A stretch of 64,000 bases of DNA from Candidatus Gallionella acididurans (GTDB lineage: Bacteria; Pseudomonadota; Gammaproteobacteria; Burkholderiales; Gallionellaceae): assembly GCA_001577345.1 (NCBI GenBank), contig LSLI01000008.1:1-64000 (forward strand). The letters are read 5' to 3'. The position numbers and the translations under genes were made by a program. Below, piece after piece: positions 12,989 to 23,801 of the stretch (within the stretch, counting starts at the first letter, position 1; the number at the start of each line of letters is the position of its first letter). Under the pieces are notes generated by a model. That model saw nothing but the letters and a program-made list of their open reading frames with translations. It searched no databases and was not told the origin of the DNA.

Positions 12989-12997
12989 TTATCCACA
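12989..12997 (+). promoter_or_regulatory. Perfect DnaA box upstream of dnaA
   Basis: TTATCCACA on the plus strand matches the strict DnaA consensus. It lies 70 bp upstream of the dnaA start in the dnaA-rpmH divergent gap (12919-13078). It may serve DnaA autoregulation, form part of the origin, or both. It is the only perfect box I found in this gap. Confidence 0.7.
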
Positions 12998-13017
12998 GAC
13001 GGGAAAGTAAAATTGAC

Positions 13018-13046
13018 TTGACACCTGTGTCTTAAGGCTTTGTAAT
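13018..13046 (+). promoter_or_regulatory. Sigma70-type promoter of rpmH
   Basis: A consensus -35 TTGACA (13018-13023) is followed after exactly 17 bp by TGTAAT (13041-13046), five of six bases matching the -10. The predicted start point is about 25 bp before the rpmH ATG. This would drive rpmH-rnpA-yidD-yidC. Confidence 0.75.
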
Positions 13047-13078
13047 GCACAGCTTTACTATTTGCCAAGGAATATATC

Positions 13079-13213
13079 ATGAAAAGAACTTACCAACCTT
13101 CAGTAACCAAAAGAAAACGCACTCATGGTTTTCTGGTACGCATGAAAACACGCGGTGGCCGCGCTGTTATCCGGGCCCGTCGTGCTAGAGGGCGTGCCAG
13201 ACTTGCTGTTTAG
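13079..13213 (+). CDS. rpmH: 50S ribosomal protein bL34
   Basis: This 44-residue, very basic ribosomal protein is too short for many ORF filters. It begins [20 protein letters not shown] and ends [10 protein letters not shown], the conserved bL34 sequence at the usual length. It is the first gene of the rightward cluster and has an AAGGA ribosome site. Its 3' end overlaps the proposed rnpA start by 20 bp, a known arrangement for these two genes. Confidence 0.97.
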   Translation: MKRTYQPSVTKRKRTHGFLVRMKTRGGRAVIRARRARGRARLAV

Positions 13214-13565
13214 TTCCCCTTTAGGGTTTTCGGCTTCACATCGGTTGTTGCGCACAGATGGATTTGTTCATGTGATTCGCGCTGAATCAGTACTGGATGA
13301 ATATTTCAAGGTTTTTTTTGTTCAAAATGAAAAATCTCATGCCAGGCTTGGGGTGGTTGCCAGTAAAAGGGTATTACCCAGCGCAGCTAAACGAAATAAT
13401 ATCAAAAGAACTGTCAGGGAGATTTTTCGACATCACAGTATTAAAGCCAGCAAGCTGGATTTGGTCGTGATGGTTAGATCTGCTCAAATACACCCGAGAA
13501 CCGAGTCTAGGCAGAGCTTGAACGTGCTGTTAAACCGGATACAAAGTAGATGCGCAAAGCAGTAA
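13194..13565 (+). CDS. rnpA: Ribonuclease P protein component
   Basis: This is the basic protein subunit that helps the RNase P RNA bind pre-tRNA. The core reads [13 protein letters not shown], then [29 protein letters not shown], which is the RNR-type signature, and [10 protein letters not shown] start at GTG 13194, preceded by AGAGGG, giving 123 residues. The open frame extends back to 13155 inside rpmH, so the start is not certain. The 3' end overlaps yidD by 16 bp. Confidence 0.92.
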   Translation: MPDLLFSSPLGFSASHRLLRTDGFVHVIRAESVLDEYFKVFFVQNEKSHARLGVVASKRVLPSAAKRNNIKRTVREIFRHHSIKASKLDLVVMVRSAQIHPRTESRQSLNVLLNRIQSRCAKQ

Positions 13566-13759
13566 TTAAACTGGTTCGTTGCTACCAATATCTGATAAGT
13601 CCGCTTGGTCCACCGACGTGCAGATTTTATCCTAGCTGCTCCCATTACACCTGTGAAGTTATAACGAAGTATGGTGTTGTAAAAGGGGGGTGGCTCAGCA
13701 TTAAAAGACTACTGCGTTGTCACCCCTTTAGCCCCGGCGGATATGATCCCGCGCCATAA
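13550..13759 (+). CDS. yidD: Membrane protein insertion efficiency factor YidD
   Basis: This small 69-residue UPF0161 protein reads [26 protein letters not shown], with the conserved cysteines and the [17 protein letters not shown] ending. YidD is an amphipathic inner-membrane-associated protein that aids YidC/Sec insertion. Its place between rnpA (overlapping) and yidC (14 bp gap) is the conserved one. Confidence 0.96.
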   Translation: MRKAVIKLVRCYQYLISPLGPPTCRFYPSCSHYTCEVITKYGVVKGGWLSIKRLLRCHPFSPGGYDPAP

Positions 13760-13773
13760 CAGTTAGGTTTATC

Positions 13774-15444
13774 ATGGATTTCCAACGACTTTTTTTGTTT
13801 CTTATTTTTGCTTTTTCGCTAGTTTTGGTTTGGGATGGGTGGCAACGTTATCAGCATCCTGAACAGAATATTCAGAGTGGCGAGGTAACACACAAGGACT
13901 CGTCTGTGCCTCAGGATATTCCTCGTTCGAGCACAGTACAAGGCACGTCGAATGCCAAACAGGTGGATCTTTTACCTGATTCGAGCTCGCCACAGCCGGC
14001 AACTGGCAAAACAATCCACGTAAAGACCGATTTCCTTGATGTCGAAATTAGTTCTCTTGGAGGCGACATAAGCCGCTTGGCACTTTTGGAACAACCAGAC
14101 AGTCTGGACAGAAGTAAACCATTGGTGCTTTTCCAGCGCGGGCAAGGGACGCACAACTACTATGCGCAAAGCGGACTTCTGGGCCCAAATTTACCCAACC
14201 ACAAAAGCCTCTTTATTGCGGAACAGGATCAGTATGAGCTTGCCGGCAATGCAGAACAATTACAGGTAAGACTTAAGGCTGATGATAATTCCCCCCTGCA
14301 AGTAACCAAGGTATTTACCTTCCACAGGGCCAGTTATTTAATCGACGTTTCTTATGAAATGGTAAATACCGGTCTGCAGCCGGTCAGTGCAAGCAGTTAT
14401 TTTCAATTAATTCGAGATAGCGTAGCGCCAGAAGGGAGTATGCGTTTTCTTCCCACATACACGGGGGCTGCGGTTTATACCGAAAAGGAAAAATTTCAGA
14501 AGGTGGCTTTTTCTGATATTGAAAAGAACAAGACCAAATATGCAAAACAAGCGGACAGCGGTTGGATAGGAATATTGCAGCATTATTTTGTTGCTGCCTG
14601 GTTGCCCAAGGAAAATTCCAACAGAGAATATTTCACTCGCAAACTTGATGGTGATTTGTATTCAGTGGGAGTTGTTTTGCCGGCAGAGGTTATTGCTCCT
14701 GGCCAGACTGCTGTTGAGGGTGCCCAGCTTTATGCCGGGCCTACCGAGTCAACCCTGGATAAAATAGCACCGGGGCTGGGGCTGACGGTGGATTATGGGT
14801 GGCTGACCATTATTGCGACGCCGCTGTTTTGGGTCATGTCGCTGTTCCATCATTGGACCCATAACTGGGGCGTCGCGATCATTTTTCTCACCATCCTGAT
14901 CAAGCTGATTTTCTTTCCGCTTTCTGCGGCTAGTTATCGTTCCATGGCAAAAATGCGCTTGGTAGCTCCCAAGCTTGAAAAGATCAAGCAGCAATATGCC
15001 GATGACCGTGAACAGCTAAATCGCGCCATGATGGAACTTTACAAGACGGAGAAGATTAATCCGCTTGGCGGGTGCTTGCCTGTTGTAATACAGATACCGG
15101 TTTTTATCGCGTTATATTGGTCGATCTTGTCCAGCGTTGAAATGCGCTATGCACCCTTCTTTGGCTGGATAACAAACTTGTCGGCTCCAGATCCCTACTA
15201 CATCCTGCCGACATTGATGGGGATAAGCATGTTTGTGCAGATGCGATTGAATCCAAAGCCGCCCGATCCCTTGCAAGCAAAGGTGATGCAGATCATGCCT
15301 ATTGCATTTAGTGCGATGTTCTTCTTCTTCCCAGTCGGGCTGGTATTGTATTCGCTGGTGAATAATGTGCTTTCTATCGCACAGCAATGGTTCATCACGC
15401 GTACAGCCGAGGCCGAGAGCAAAGGTGTCGCTGCCAAGCGCTGA
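13774..15444 (+). CDS. yidC: Membrane protein insertase YidC
   Basis: This 556-residue inner-membrane insertase works with SecYEG or alone. It has an N-terminal membrane anchor (residues 6-22), a large periplasmic P1 domain with a Ser/Pro/Thr-rich linker at its start, and five C-terminal helices. Conserved text includes GWLTIIATPLFWVMSLFHH, NWGVAIIFLTILIK, PLGGCLPVVIQIPVFIALYW and FFFPVGLVLYSLVNNVLSIAQQW. Only the Gram-negative form has the P1 domain. The 3' end overlaps the mnmE start by 20 bp. Confidence 0.97.
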   Translation: MDFQRLFLFLIFAFSLVLVWDGWQRYQHPEQNIQSGEVTHKDSSVPQDIPRSSTVQGTSNAKQVDLLPDSSSPQPATGKTIHVKTDFLDVEISSLGGDISRLALLEQPDSLDRSKPLVLFQRGQGTHNYYAQSGLLGPNLPNHKSLFIAEQDQYELAGNAEQLQVRLKADDNSPLQVTKVFTFHRASYLIDVSYEMVNTGLQPVSASSYFQLIRDSVAPEGSMRFLPTYTGAAVYTEKEKFQKVAFSDIEKNKTKYAKQADSGWIGILQHYFVAAWLPKENSNREYFTRKLDGDLYSVGVVLPAEVIAPGQTAVEGAQLYAGPTESTLDKIAPGLGLTVDYGWLTIIATPLFWVMSLFHHWTHNWGVAIIFLTILIKLIFFPLSAASYRSMAKMRLVAPKLEKIKQQYADDREQLNRAMMELYKTEKINPLGGCLPVVIQIPVFIALYWSILSSVEMRYAPFFGWITNLSAPDPYYILPTLMGISMFVQMRLNPKPPDPLQAKVMQIMPIAFSAMFFFFPVGLVLYSLVNNVLSIAQQWFITRTAEAESKGVAAKR

Positions 15445-16765
15445 TACGATTGCTGCTGTAGCTACCGCGCAGGGGCGTGGTGGTGTGGGAGTTGTGCGTA
15501 TATCCGGGCATGACCTCAAGACATTGGCCTGCGGGATACTTGGCAGTTTACCCAAGGCCAGGCACGCAACATTTACGAATTTTCTGGACGACAAGGGCGA
15601 TACCATTGATCAGGGTATCGCCCTTTATTTTGCGGCACCTCATTCTTATACTGGCGAACATGTTCTTGAGTTGCAAGGGCACGGGGGCCCTGCTGTCTTG
15701 AACATGTTGCTGCAGCGTTGTGTTGACCTTGGTGCACGATTGGCACAACCCGGCGAATTTACTTTCCGTGCGTATTCGAATAATAAAATGGACTTGGCTC
15801 AGGCAGAGAGCGTCGCTGATTTGATTGATGCAAATAGCACCGAAGCGGCACGCAGTGCATTACGGTCGCTGAGCGGCGAATTCTCATCGGCTATTCACGA
15901 AATGGTTGATGCATTGATTCAACTGCGCATGCTGGTTGAGGCTATGCTGGATTTTCCCGAAGAAGAAGTGGATAGGCTGGATGTAGGTCGCCGTGACTCC
16001 ATGCTTGAGGATATTCGCGAGCAATTGCAGCATACTCTGGATACTGCAAAGCAGGGCAGTTTGTTGCGTGAAGGCGCGCATATTGTCATTGCCGGCCAAC
16101 CGAATGTAGGCAAGTCCAGCTTGCTGAACAAGTTGAGCGGGGAAGAGGTGGCGTTGGTCAGCGAGATTCCCGGCACCACCCGGGATGTGATACGGCAGGC
16201 CATACAATTGCAGGGTGTTCCCTTGTACATTATCGATACTGCCGGGTTGCGCGAGTCTGAAGATGTGGTCGAAAACATGGGTATTAAGCGTACACACCAG
16301 ACTTTGCATCTGGCCGATTTAATTTTATTGATTTTAGATGCAAGCAAGGGAATAACTTTTCAGGACAGGATTATTCTCGAGGCCCTTCCGGCGGAAATTC
16401 CGCGACTCCTTGTATTCAACAAACAGGATTTGTTAAGTGGCGAGGCGGCACCTGTGGCCAAAGATCAGTCAACTTATGTTTCCGCCAAAACCGGAGCAGG
16501 TTTGGAAGAATTGCGCGCCATGTTATTGAAAGCTGTGGGTTGGCGTGCACAGGAGAGTGGCGTGTTCATGGCCAGAGAACGGCATTTGCGTGCATTGCAG
16601 GAAGCCCACAGCCATTTGAGTTTGGCAAAAGTGGTGTTGGCGAGCCCAGAACTATTCGCGGAGGAGTTGCGTTTGGCGCAGAGATCGCTAAGCGAGATTA
16701 CCGGCGAATTTACCCCGGATGACTTGCTGGGCGAGATTTTTAGCCGGTTCTGCATCGGAAAATAG
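15425..16765 (+). CDS. mnmE: tRNA modification GTPase MnmE
   Basis: This GTPase of about 446 residues works with MnmG to place (carboxymethyl)aminomethyl groups on wobble U34 of certain tRNAs. The N-terminal folate-binding domain reads DTIAAVATAQGRGGVGVVRISG. The G domain has GQPNVGKSSLLN (G1), GTTRDV (G2), DTAGLRE (G3) and NKQD (G4). The protein ends in the catalytic CIGK tail. The GTG at 15425, inside the yidC end, gives the normal length; an extended frame back to 15365 adds non-conserved residues. Confidence 0.96.
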   Translation: MSLPSADTIAAVATAQGRGGVGVVRISGHDLKTLACGILGSLPKARHATFTNFLDDKGDTIDQGIALYFAAPHSYTGEHVLELQGHGGPAVLNMLLQRCVDLGARLAQPGEFTFRAYSNNKMDLAQAESVADLIDANSTEAARSALRSLSGEFSSAIHEMVDALIQLRMLVEAMLDFPEEEVDRLDVGRRDSMLEDIREQLQHTLDTAKQGSLLREGAHIVIAGQPNVGKSSLLNKLSGEEVALVSEIPGTTRDVIRQAIQLQGVPLYIIDTAGLRESEDVVENMGIKRTHQTLHLADLILLILDASKGITFQDRIILEALPAEIPRLLVFNKQDLLSGEAAPVAKDQSTYVSAKTGAGLEELRAMLLKAVGWRAQESGVFMARERHLRALQEAHSHLSLAKVVLASPELFAEELRLAQRSLSEITGEFTPDDLLGEIFSRFCIGK

Positions 16766-16772
16766 CAGCTAT

Positions 16773-16788
16773 TGTTTCACGTGAAACA
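16773..16788. promoter_or_regulatory. parS centromere site
   Basis: TGTTTCACGTGAAACA is a perfect 16 bp palindrome identical to the consensus parS bound by chromosomal ParB. It sits in the mnmE-mnmG gap, about 2.6 kb before parA and 4 kb from dnaA, where ParB loads near the origin to direct segregation. Confidence 0.95.
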
Positions 16789-16850
16789 AGCGGTTTGGGA
16801 TTGTCGGCTGTCTGATGTATGATGCGCGTCCTTCTCTGGGCGGCAAAGAC

Positions 16851-18752
16851 ATGAAATTTCCTGAGGTGTTCGATGTAATTGTGGTGGGTGGCGGGCATGC
16901 GGGTACCGAAGCGGCCTTGGCAAGCGCACGCGCCGGCTGCAAAACCCTGCTTCTCAGTCACAATATCGAGACGCTCGGGCAGATGTCTTGCAACCCTTCC
17001 ATAGGCGGGATAGGCAAGGGTCATTTGGTCAAAGAGGTGGATGCGCTCGGCGGTGCGATGGCGGCCGCAACCGATGAGGCGGGTATCCAGTTCCGCATAC
17101 TGAATTCCAGCAAAGGTCCGGCAGTGCGGGCAACCCGGGCTCAGGCGGATCGTTTGTTGTACAAGCAGGCAATCCGTGCCAGATTGGAAAATCAGCAGAA
17201 CCTATGGCTGTTCCAGCAAGCGGTGGATGATCTGCTGGTTGAGCAGGACCGCGTGTGCGGGGTGGTCACCCAACTGGGCTTGCGCTTCAGCGCAAAAACC
17301 GTGGTGCTTACCACTGGTACTTTTCTTTCCGGGTTGATCCATGTAGGGCAGGCAAATTACCAGGCCGGGCGGGCTGGCGACCCGCCGTCGGTCAGCCTGG
17401 CACATCGTCTCCGCGAACTGAACCTGCCTGTGGGGCGCCTGAAAACCGGAACACCTCCTCGCATTGATGGGCGGACAATTGATTATTCCGTGATGCAGGA
17501 GCAGCCGGGTGACGATCCGGTCCCGGTGTTTTCATTCATGGGTAATGCCGCGCAACACCCCAGGCAATTACCCTGCTGGATCACTGAAACAAATCAGCGC
17601 ACGCATGACGTCATACGTGGCGGGCTGGATCGTTCCCCGCTATTTACAGGCGTTATCGAAGGTGTGGGGCCGCGCTATTGTCCTTCGATAGAGGACAAAA
17701 TCACGCGCTTTGCGGACAAGTCTTCACACCAGATCTTCATCGAACCTGAGGGTTTGACCACTCACGAGGTTTACCCAAACGGAATTTCCACCAGCCTGCC
17801 TTTCGATGTGCAACTGGACTTGGTGCGCTCGATCAGGGGCTTGGAAAATGCGCACATTTTGCGGCCGGGCTATGCAATCGAATATGATTACTTTGATCCG
17901 CGCGGCCTGAAGAGCTCACTGGAAACCAAGGCGATCGCGGGACTGTTTTTTGCGGGACAAATCAATGGTACGACCGGTTATGAGGAGGCTGCGGCACAGG
18001 GTTTGTTAGCAGGGCTCAATGCCGCATTGCAGGTGCGTGAGCTTGAGGCATGGTGTCCGCGCCGTGACGAAGCCTATTTGGGAGTGATGGTCGACGACCT
18101 TGTTACCAGTGGTGCCAACGAACCATACCGCATGTTTACCAGTCGTGCCGAATATCGTTTGCAACTACGCGAGGATAACGCCGATTTGCGTCTGACGGAG
18201 ATCGGACGACGCTTGGGCATCGTGGACGATGTTCGCTGGAGAGCATTCGAGCAAAAACGCGAAGCGATTGCCGCAGAGCAGGAACGGCTGAGGAACACAT
18301 GGGTTAATCCGCGTAATTTGCCCGAGGAAGATGCGATTCGTGTATTGGGGAAGCCCATCGAAAGGGAATATGCATTGCACGAGTTATTGCGACGCCCGGA
18401 TGTAAATTACAACAATCTGATGAGCCTGCCGGGTGCCGGGGTTGGCGTGCAAGATGAAAAAGTAGCTGAACAGGTTGAGACCCAGGCGAAATACCACGGA
18501 TATATTGAGCGCCAGCGCGATGAAATCAATCGCAACGAGCAGTACGAAACACTGGGTTTGCCGAAAACTTTGGATTATCGGAGTGTGCGCGGCCTGTCCA
18601 TAGAGGTACAGCAAAAACTAAACCAATACAAGCCTGAAACCATTGGGCAAGCCTCGCGGATTTCGGGGGTTACTCCGGCGGCGATATCTTTGCTGTTGGT
18701 GCATCTTAAGCGCGGATTCAGCATAGACCGACCAGACCAGAAGCGGGCATGA
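16851..18752 (+). CDS. mnmG: tRNA uridine-5-carboxymethylaminomethyl modification enzyme MnmG
   Basis: This FAD-dependent partner of MnmE has 633 residues. The N-terminal dinucleotide fold reads [23 protein letters not shown], followed by [24 protein letters not shown], both diagnostic. [20 protein letters not shown] is the second FAD motif, and the C-terminal helical domain carries YNNLMSLPG. The ATG at 16851 gives the usual N-terminus. It follows mnmE with the parS site between and overlaps rsmG by 4 bp (ATGA). Confidence 0.97.
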   Translation: MKFPEVFDVIVVGGGHAGTEAALASARAGCKTLLLSHNIETLGQMSCNPSIGGIGKGHLVKEVDALGGAMAAATDEAGIQFRILNSSKGPAVRATRAQADRLLYKQAIRARLENQQNLWLFQQAVDDLLVEQDRVCGVVTQLGLRFSAKTVVLTTGTFLSGLIHVGQANYQAGRAGDPPSVSLAHRLRELNLPVGRLKTGTPPRIDGRTIDYSVMQEQPGDDPVPVFSFMGNAAQHPRQLPCWITETNQRTHDVIRGGLDRSPLFTGVIEGVGPRYCPSIEDKITRFADKSSHQIFIEPEGLTTHEVYPNGISTSLPFDVQLDLVRSIRGLENAHILRPGYAIEYDYFDPRGLKSSLETKAIAGLFFAGQINGTTGYEEAAAQGLLAGLNAALQVRELEAWCPRRDEAYLGVMVDDLVTSGANEPYRMFTSRAEYRLQLREDNADLRLTEIGRRLGIVDDVRWRAFEQKREAIAAEQERLRNTWVNPRNLPEEDAIRVLGKPIEREYALHELLRRPDVNYNNLMSLPGAGVGVQDEKVAEQVETQAKYHGYIERQRDEINRNEQYETLGLPKTLDYRSVRGLSIEVQQKLNQYKPETIGQASRISGVTPAAISLLLVHLKRGFSIDRPDQKRA

Positions 18753-19384
18753 GTCAAAGCGAGGAACTGCGGCGCGGGATTGCGCAATTGGGGATATCGC
18801 TAAATGAAGATACCCAGACAACACTGTTACGATTTTTGGAGTTGCTGCAAAAGTGGAATAAGGTCTACAACCTGACGGCGATTCGGGACCCGCAACAAAT
18901 GGTGAGCCATCACTTGCTGGATAGTCTCGCTGTGATACCGCATTTATGGGCAGGGCGTTGGCTGGATGTGGGCTGTGGTGCGGGATTGCCGGGGTTGGTC
19001 CTGGCTATATCGAAACCGGAATGGCAGTTTAGCCTGCTGGATAGCAATAGCAAAAAGACTGGTTTTGTGCAACAGGCAATCATAGAGTTGGAGTTGCACA
19101 ACGCTACAGTCCATTGTGCGCGCGCAGAAGCGTGGCAGCCGGCAGAGAGATTTGACGGAATAATTTCACGCGCGTTTACCGAAATGGGTGGGTTCCTGCG
19201 TTGTACACGGCATCTTCTGGCTAGTAACGGGCGCTGGGCGGCAATGAAAGGAGCGCCGGAACAAGAGTTGGCTGGAATACCGGAGGGTTGCCGCGTCGAG
19301 CAGGTGATACGCTTAAAAGTGCCTGGACTGAACGCAGCACGAAGTCTGGTAATTGCAACATGCGAGGAGAGCAAGGCAATATGA
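18749..19384 (+). CDS. rsmG: 16S rRNA (guanine527-N7)-methyltransferase RsmG
   Basis: This 211-residue SAM-dependent methyltransferase modifies G527 of 16S r[24 protein letters not shown] is the family signature, and [17 protein letters not shown] is the SAM-binding loop. The start codon overlaps the mnmG stop by 4 bp and the stop overlaps parA by 4 bp, so the genes form a tight mnmG-rsmG-parA-parB run. Confidence 0.96.
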   Translation: MSQSEELRRGIAQLGISLNEDTQTTLLRFLELLQKWNKVYNLTAIRDPQQMVSHHLLDSLAVIPHLWAGRWLDVGCGAGLPGLVLAISKPEWQFSLLDSNSKKTGFVQQAIIELELHNATVHCARAEAWQPAERFDGIISRAFTEMGGFLRCTRHLLASNGRWAAMKGAPEQELAGIPEGCRVEQVIRLKVPGLNAARSLVIATCEESKAI

Positions 19385-20169
19385 CAAAAATATTAGCTGT
19401 AACCAATCAGAAAGGGGGAGTGGGCAAAACCACAACCACCGTAAATCTGGCGGCCAGTTTGGCGGCAGCACAACAGCGCGTATTGCTTATCGATCTTGAC
19501 CCGCAGGGCAATGCCACCATGGGCAGCGGTATCGACAAACGAGATTTGCTGGCCAGTGTTTACGAGGTGCTACTGGGCAGCAAATCAATAGTAGAAGCGC
19601 GGATTTACGCCGATGCAGGAAAATACGACTTGCTACCTGCCAACCGGGATCTTGCTGGCGCTGAGATCGAGCTGGTCGATCTGCCCCAGCGTGAAACACG
19701 GCTGCGTGAGGCCTTGCAACTGGTCGAGGGAGAATATGATTTTGTGTTGATTGATTGCCCTCCGGCGCTTAATTTGCTGACTTTGAATGGCTTGTGTGCG
19801 GCCAAGTCAGTAATGATTCCGATGCAATGTGAATACTATGCGCTAGAGGGGTTGAGCGACTTGGTGAATACCATACGCAAGGTGCGCACCAGCCTGAATC
19901 CGGTACTGGAAATAGAGGGTTTGCTGCGGACCATGTTCGATCCCCGCAATGCCCTCGCGCAACAGGTTTCGGACCAGTTGCTTGAGCATTTCGGCAACAA
20001 GGTTTACCGCACTGTTATTCCGCGCAATGTGCGTTTGGCAGAGGCCCCCAGTTATGGAGTGCCAGTGTTGTACCACGACAAGTTATCAAAAGGAACGCAA
20101 GCATATCTGGCCTTGGCAGGAGAATTATTGAACAACGCGGTGCAGCCACAACCTGCTGCAACGGTATAA
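19381..20169 (+). CDS. parA: Chromosome partitioning ATPase ParA (Soj)
   Basis: This deviant-Walker ATPase of 262 residues forms nucleoid-bound gradients that move ParB-parS complexes. It starts [24 protein letters not shown], with the KGGVGKTT Walker A, and continues with LLIDLDPQGNATMG and LIDCPPALNLLTLN. The ATG at 19381 overlaps the rsmG stop; the longer frame upstream lies inside rsmG. Its partner ParB follows after 10 bp. Confidence 0.96.
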   Translation: MTKILAVTNQKGGVGKTTTTVNLAASLAAAQQRVLLIDLDPQGNATMGSGIDKRDLLASVYEVLLGSKSIVEARIYADAGKYDLLPANRDLAGAEIELVDLPQRETRLREALQLVEGEYDFVLIDCPPALNLLTLNGLCAAKSVMIPMQCEYYALEGLSDLVNTIRKVRTSLNPVLEIEGLLRTMFDPRNALAQQVSDQLLEHFGNKVYRTVIPRNVRLAEAPSYGVPVLYHDKLSKGTQAYLALAGELLNNAVQPQPAATV

Positions 20170-20179
20170 AGGAAAAATT

Positions 20180-21043
20180 ATGGCGAAGTTACACAAAGGA
20201 TTGGGTCGCGGCCTGGATGCATTGTTGTCTGGCGGGAAGAGCGAAAAGGATGAGGTGATGCGAGACTTGAATGTCGCCTTGCTTAAACCGGGCAAGTATC
20301 AGCCACGTTCACATATGGATGAAACATCGCTGAATGAATTGGCCGCCTCGATTAAAGTCCAGGGGATCATGCAACCGATTTTGGTGCGGCAGCTTGCCGA
20401 TAGCAGCTACGAGATCATTGCCGGGGAAAGACGCTGGCGCGCCGCACAGCTGGCTGGCTTGAGCCATGTGCCGGTATTGGTGAGAAGCGTGCCGGACAAT
20501 GCGGCCCTCGCAATGGCGCTGATCGAGAATATCCAGCGCGAAAATCTTAATCCGCTGGAAGAGGCGGTAGGCATTCAACGATTGATAGACGAATTTAAAA
20601 TGACGCACCAGGTTGCCGCGGATGCGGTGGGCCGCTCTCGAAGTGCAGCCAGTAATTTGTTGCGATTGTTAAAACTGCCCAAGGCTGTGCAGACTCTGCT
20701 GATGGAAAACAAGCTGGACATGGGGCATGCGCGCGCTTTGTTGTCGCTGGAAAATGCCCAGCAGATCATGCTTGCAAACAAAATCGTTTTGGAACAATTA
20801 TCAGTGCGTGATACTGAAAAGCTGGCGCAGAAAAAAATTCACGAACCAGAATCAAAGGACAGACCAAAGAAAGTTTCCAAGCTTAATCGCGACACACTAC
20901 GTTTGCAGGAAGAAATAAGTTCTCATCTTGGAGCGCGAGTAGAAATCAAGCCTGACACCAAAGGCGGCGGCAAACTAGTCATAGAGTACGCAAACAATGA
21001 CCACCTTGATGACTTGCTGGAAAAGCTCAAAAAGGACAAATAA
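20180..21043 (+). CDS. parB: Chromosome partitioning protein ParB (Spo0J)
   Basis: This 287-residue CTP-dependent clamp loads at parS. The N-terminus KGLGRGLDALLSG is the ParA-interacting start. The ParB/Srx domain has QPRSHMDETSLNELAASIKVQGIMQPILVR and the CTP-site GERRWRAAQLAG. ENIQRENLNPLEEA and a helix-turn-helix follow, then a C-terminal dimer domain. A cognate parS site is visible at 16773-16788. A ribosome site AAGGA precedes the ATG. Confidence 0.96.
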   Translation: MAKLHKGLGRGLDALLSGGKSEKDEVMRDLNVALLKPGKYQPRSHMDETSLNELAASIKVQGIMQPILVRQLADSSYEIIAGERRWRAAQLAGLSHVPVLVRSVPDNAALAMALIENIQRENLNPLEEAVGIQRLIDEFKMTHQVAADAVGRSRSAASNLLRLLKLPKAVQTLLMENKLDMGHARALLSLENAQQIMLANKIVLEQLSVRDTEKLAQKKIHEPESKDRPKKVSKLNRDTLRLQEEISSHLGARVEIKPDTKGGGKLVIEYANNDHLDDLLEKLKKDK

Positions 21044-21044
21044 G

Positions 21045-21524
21045 TTGAAGGCAGGCGGTTCAGGTGACCAACATCAGAGTTTGACACCTTCAAAAAACAC
21101 CGCTATTATCCCCGCGGTTTTGGATGCTGAAGTTAAAGAAATAATAATAGCGCATCGAATCGTCTGGTTACAGGCAGTGGTTGCTCTGGTTGTTGCGGGT
21201 ATTGCCTATGCCTCGAACAGCGCTCCGGGGATAGCACTGGCGGTATTCGGGGGAGGTTTCGTGTCTGTGGCCAACGGAGCATTGCTGGCCTGGAGATTCT
21301 CCCGGTCTGTCAGCTGTTCCAGGCATGAGACACATCATTCCCTTGACGTGCATCATCAACTCAGGCTTTTGTATTTTTATGCCGCCGAAAGATTTTTGGT
21401 GGTCGTGGCGCTGCTTGGCTTATGCATGGTAGCGCTAAAAATGGCGCCGCTTGCGGTATTGATTGGCTTTGTGATTGGCCAATCCGTTCAGATGGCGGCC
21501 CGAATATTTTTGAAAAATTTGTGA
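21045..21524 (+). CDS. atpI: ATP synthase subunit I
   Basis: This membrane protein of about 159 residues with four hydrophobic segments heads the atp operon and helps assemble the c-ring. The hydrophobic pattern (WLQAVVALVVAGIAYA, IALAVFGGGFVSVANGALLAW, and a late AERFLVVVALLGLCMV) fits proteobacterial AtpI. The likely start is TTG 21045, one base after the parB stop, with AAGGA eight bases upstream inside parB. The frame is open further back but overlaps parB. Confidence 0.85.
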   Translation: MKAGGSGDQHQSLTPSKNTAIIPAVLDAEVKEIIIAHRIVWLQAVVALVVAGIAYASNSAPGIALAVFGGGFVSVANGALLAWRFSRSVSCSRHETHHSLDVHHQLRLLYFYAAERFLVVVALLGLCMVALKMAPLAVLIGFVIGQSVQMAARIFLKNL

Positions 21525-21540
21525 CAGAGATAGTGACTAA

Positions 21541-22407
<867 letters not shown>

Positions 22408-22441
22408 TTAGCATTAATAAAAACCGGTTTTATCAACTTAA

Positions 22442-22705
<264 letters not shown>

Positions 22706-22748
22706 TTCGCCATAAGAGACAACGCATAATTTAAGAAAGGTAGCTTGC

Positions 22749-23222
22749 ATGAATATCAATGCAACTCTTCTCGCCCAGACGATCATGTTCGCACTGTTCG
22801 TGTGGTTCTGCATGAAGTTTGTCTGGCCGCCGATCATGGCCGCGCTTGAGCAACGCAAGAAACATATCGCCGACGGTTTGGCGGATGCCGAGCGTGCGAA
22901 GCATGATCTGGAATTGGCATCCAAGCGTTCCGCGGAACTTTTGCGTGAAGCTAAGGAAAAGGTCAGCGAAATAGTGGCCAACGGCGAAAAGCGAGCCAGC
23001 GAGATCGTCGAAACAGCCAAGACGCAAGCCAAGGTGGAGGGCGATCGCATCATTGCGGGGGCCAAAGCCGAGATAGACCAGGAAGTTTTCCGTGCCAAGG
23101 AGCAGTTGCGTACCCAGGTGTCAACAATCGCGCTTGCGGGCGCGAGCAAGATCCTCGGGCGTGAAATCGACGCCAAGGCGCACAGTGACTTGCTTGATAA
23201 ACTCGTCGCGGAAATCAAGTAG
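22749..23222 (+). CDS. atpF: F0F1 ATP synthase subunit b
   Basis: This 157-residue peripheral-stalk subunit has one N-terminal membrane helix ([20 protein letters not shown]) followed by a long charged coiled coil of the [24 protein letters not shown] type. It dimerises and joins subunit a to delta and alpha. The gap to atpH is 2 bp. The length matches E. coli AtpF (156). Confidence 0.97.
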   Translation: MNINATLLAQTIMFALFVWFCMKFVWPPIMAALEQRKKHIADGLADAERAKHDLELASKRSAELLREAKEKVSEIVANGEKRASEIVETAKTQAKVEGDRIIAGAKAEIDQEVFRAKEQLRTQVSTIALAGASKILGREIDAKAHSDLLDKLVAEIK

Positions 23223-23224
23223 CC

Positions 23225-23755
23225 ATGGACGCCCTTACCACAGCCAGGCCCTACGCTCAGGCGGCATTTGAAGATGCGCAAAAGCTCGGAGAATTAAAAG
23301 GCTGGTCTGAAATGCTGCTGTCGCTCGCCGAAGCGGTAATCCATCCTGAGGTGCGCGCGGTTGTCACCAGTCCGCGCTTTCCCAAAGCACAGATCGAAAA
23401 ATTGATGGAAGGTCTGCTGGGCAGCCAGGCACCAGTCCAACAACGCAACTTCGTACGGATTCTGGTGGAGAATCAGCGTCTGCTTTTGCTTCCTGAAATA
23501 GTCTCGCTTTTCGAAGCGCTGCGCGCGGAAGCGGAAAAGACCGTGAATGTCGTGGTGGACTCCGCGTTCGAATTGACGGCCGGGCAACAGGAAAAGATCG
23601 CCGCTACGCTGAAGGCGCGTCTGAACCGCGAGATAAAGCTGGTCTGCAAAGTAAATAAAGAATTGCTGGGTGGCATAGTGATACGTGCCGGGGACAAGGT
23701 GATCGATGGTTCTGTGCGCACCCGCCTGGGCGAAATGGCAACCGCGCTTGCCTGA
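23225..23755 (+). CDS. atpH: F0F1 ATP synthase subunit delta
   Basis: This 176-residue OSCP/delta subunit links the peripheral stalk to the F1 head. It begins TTARPYAQAAFEDAQKLG, as the family does, and ends with LLGGIVIRAGDKVIDGSVRTRL, the C-terminal signature. It lies between atpF and atpA with a 46 bp gap to the latter. Confidence 0.96.
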   Translation: MDALTTARPYAQAAFEDAQKLGELKGWSEMLLSLAEAVIHPEVRAVVTSPRFPKAQIEKLMEGLLGSQAPVQQRNFVRILVENQRLLLLPEIVSLFEALRAEAEKTVNVVVDSAFELTAGQQEKIAATLKARLNREIKLVCKVNKELLGGIVIRAGDKVIDGSVRTRLGEMATALA

Positions 23756-23801
23756 TTAAATACACTGGCCTGATAAAAGACATATCAATGAGGAAATCCA
23801 C

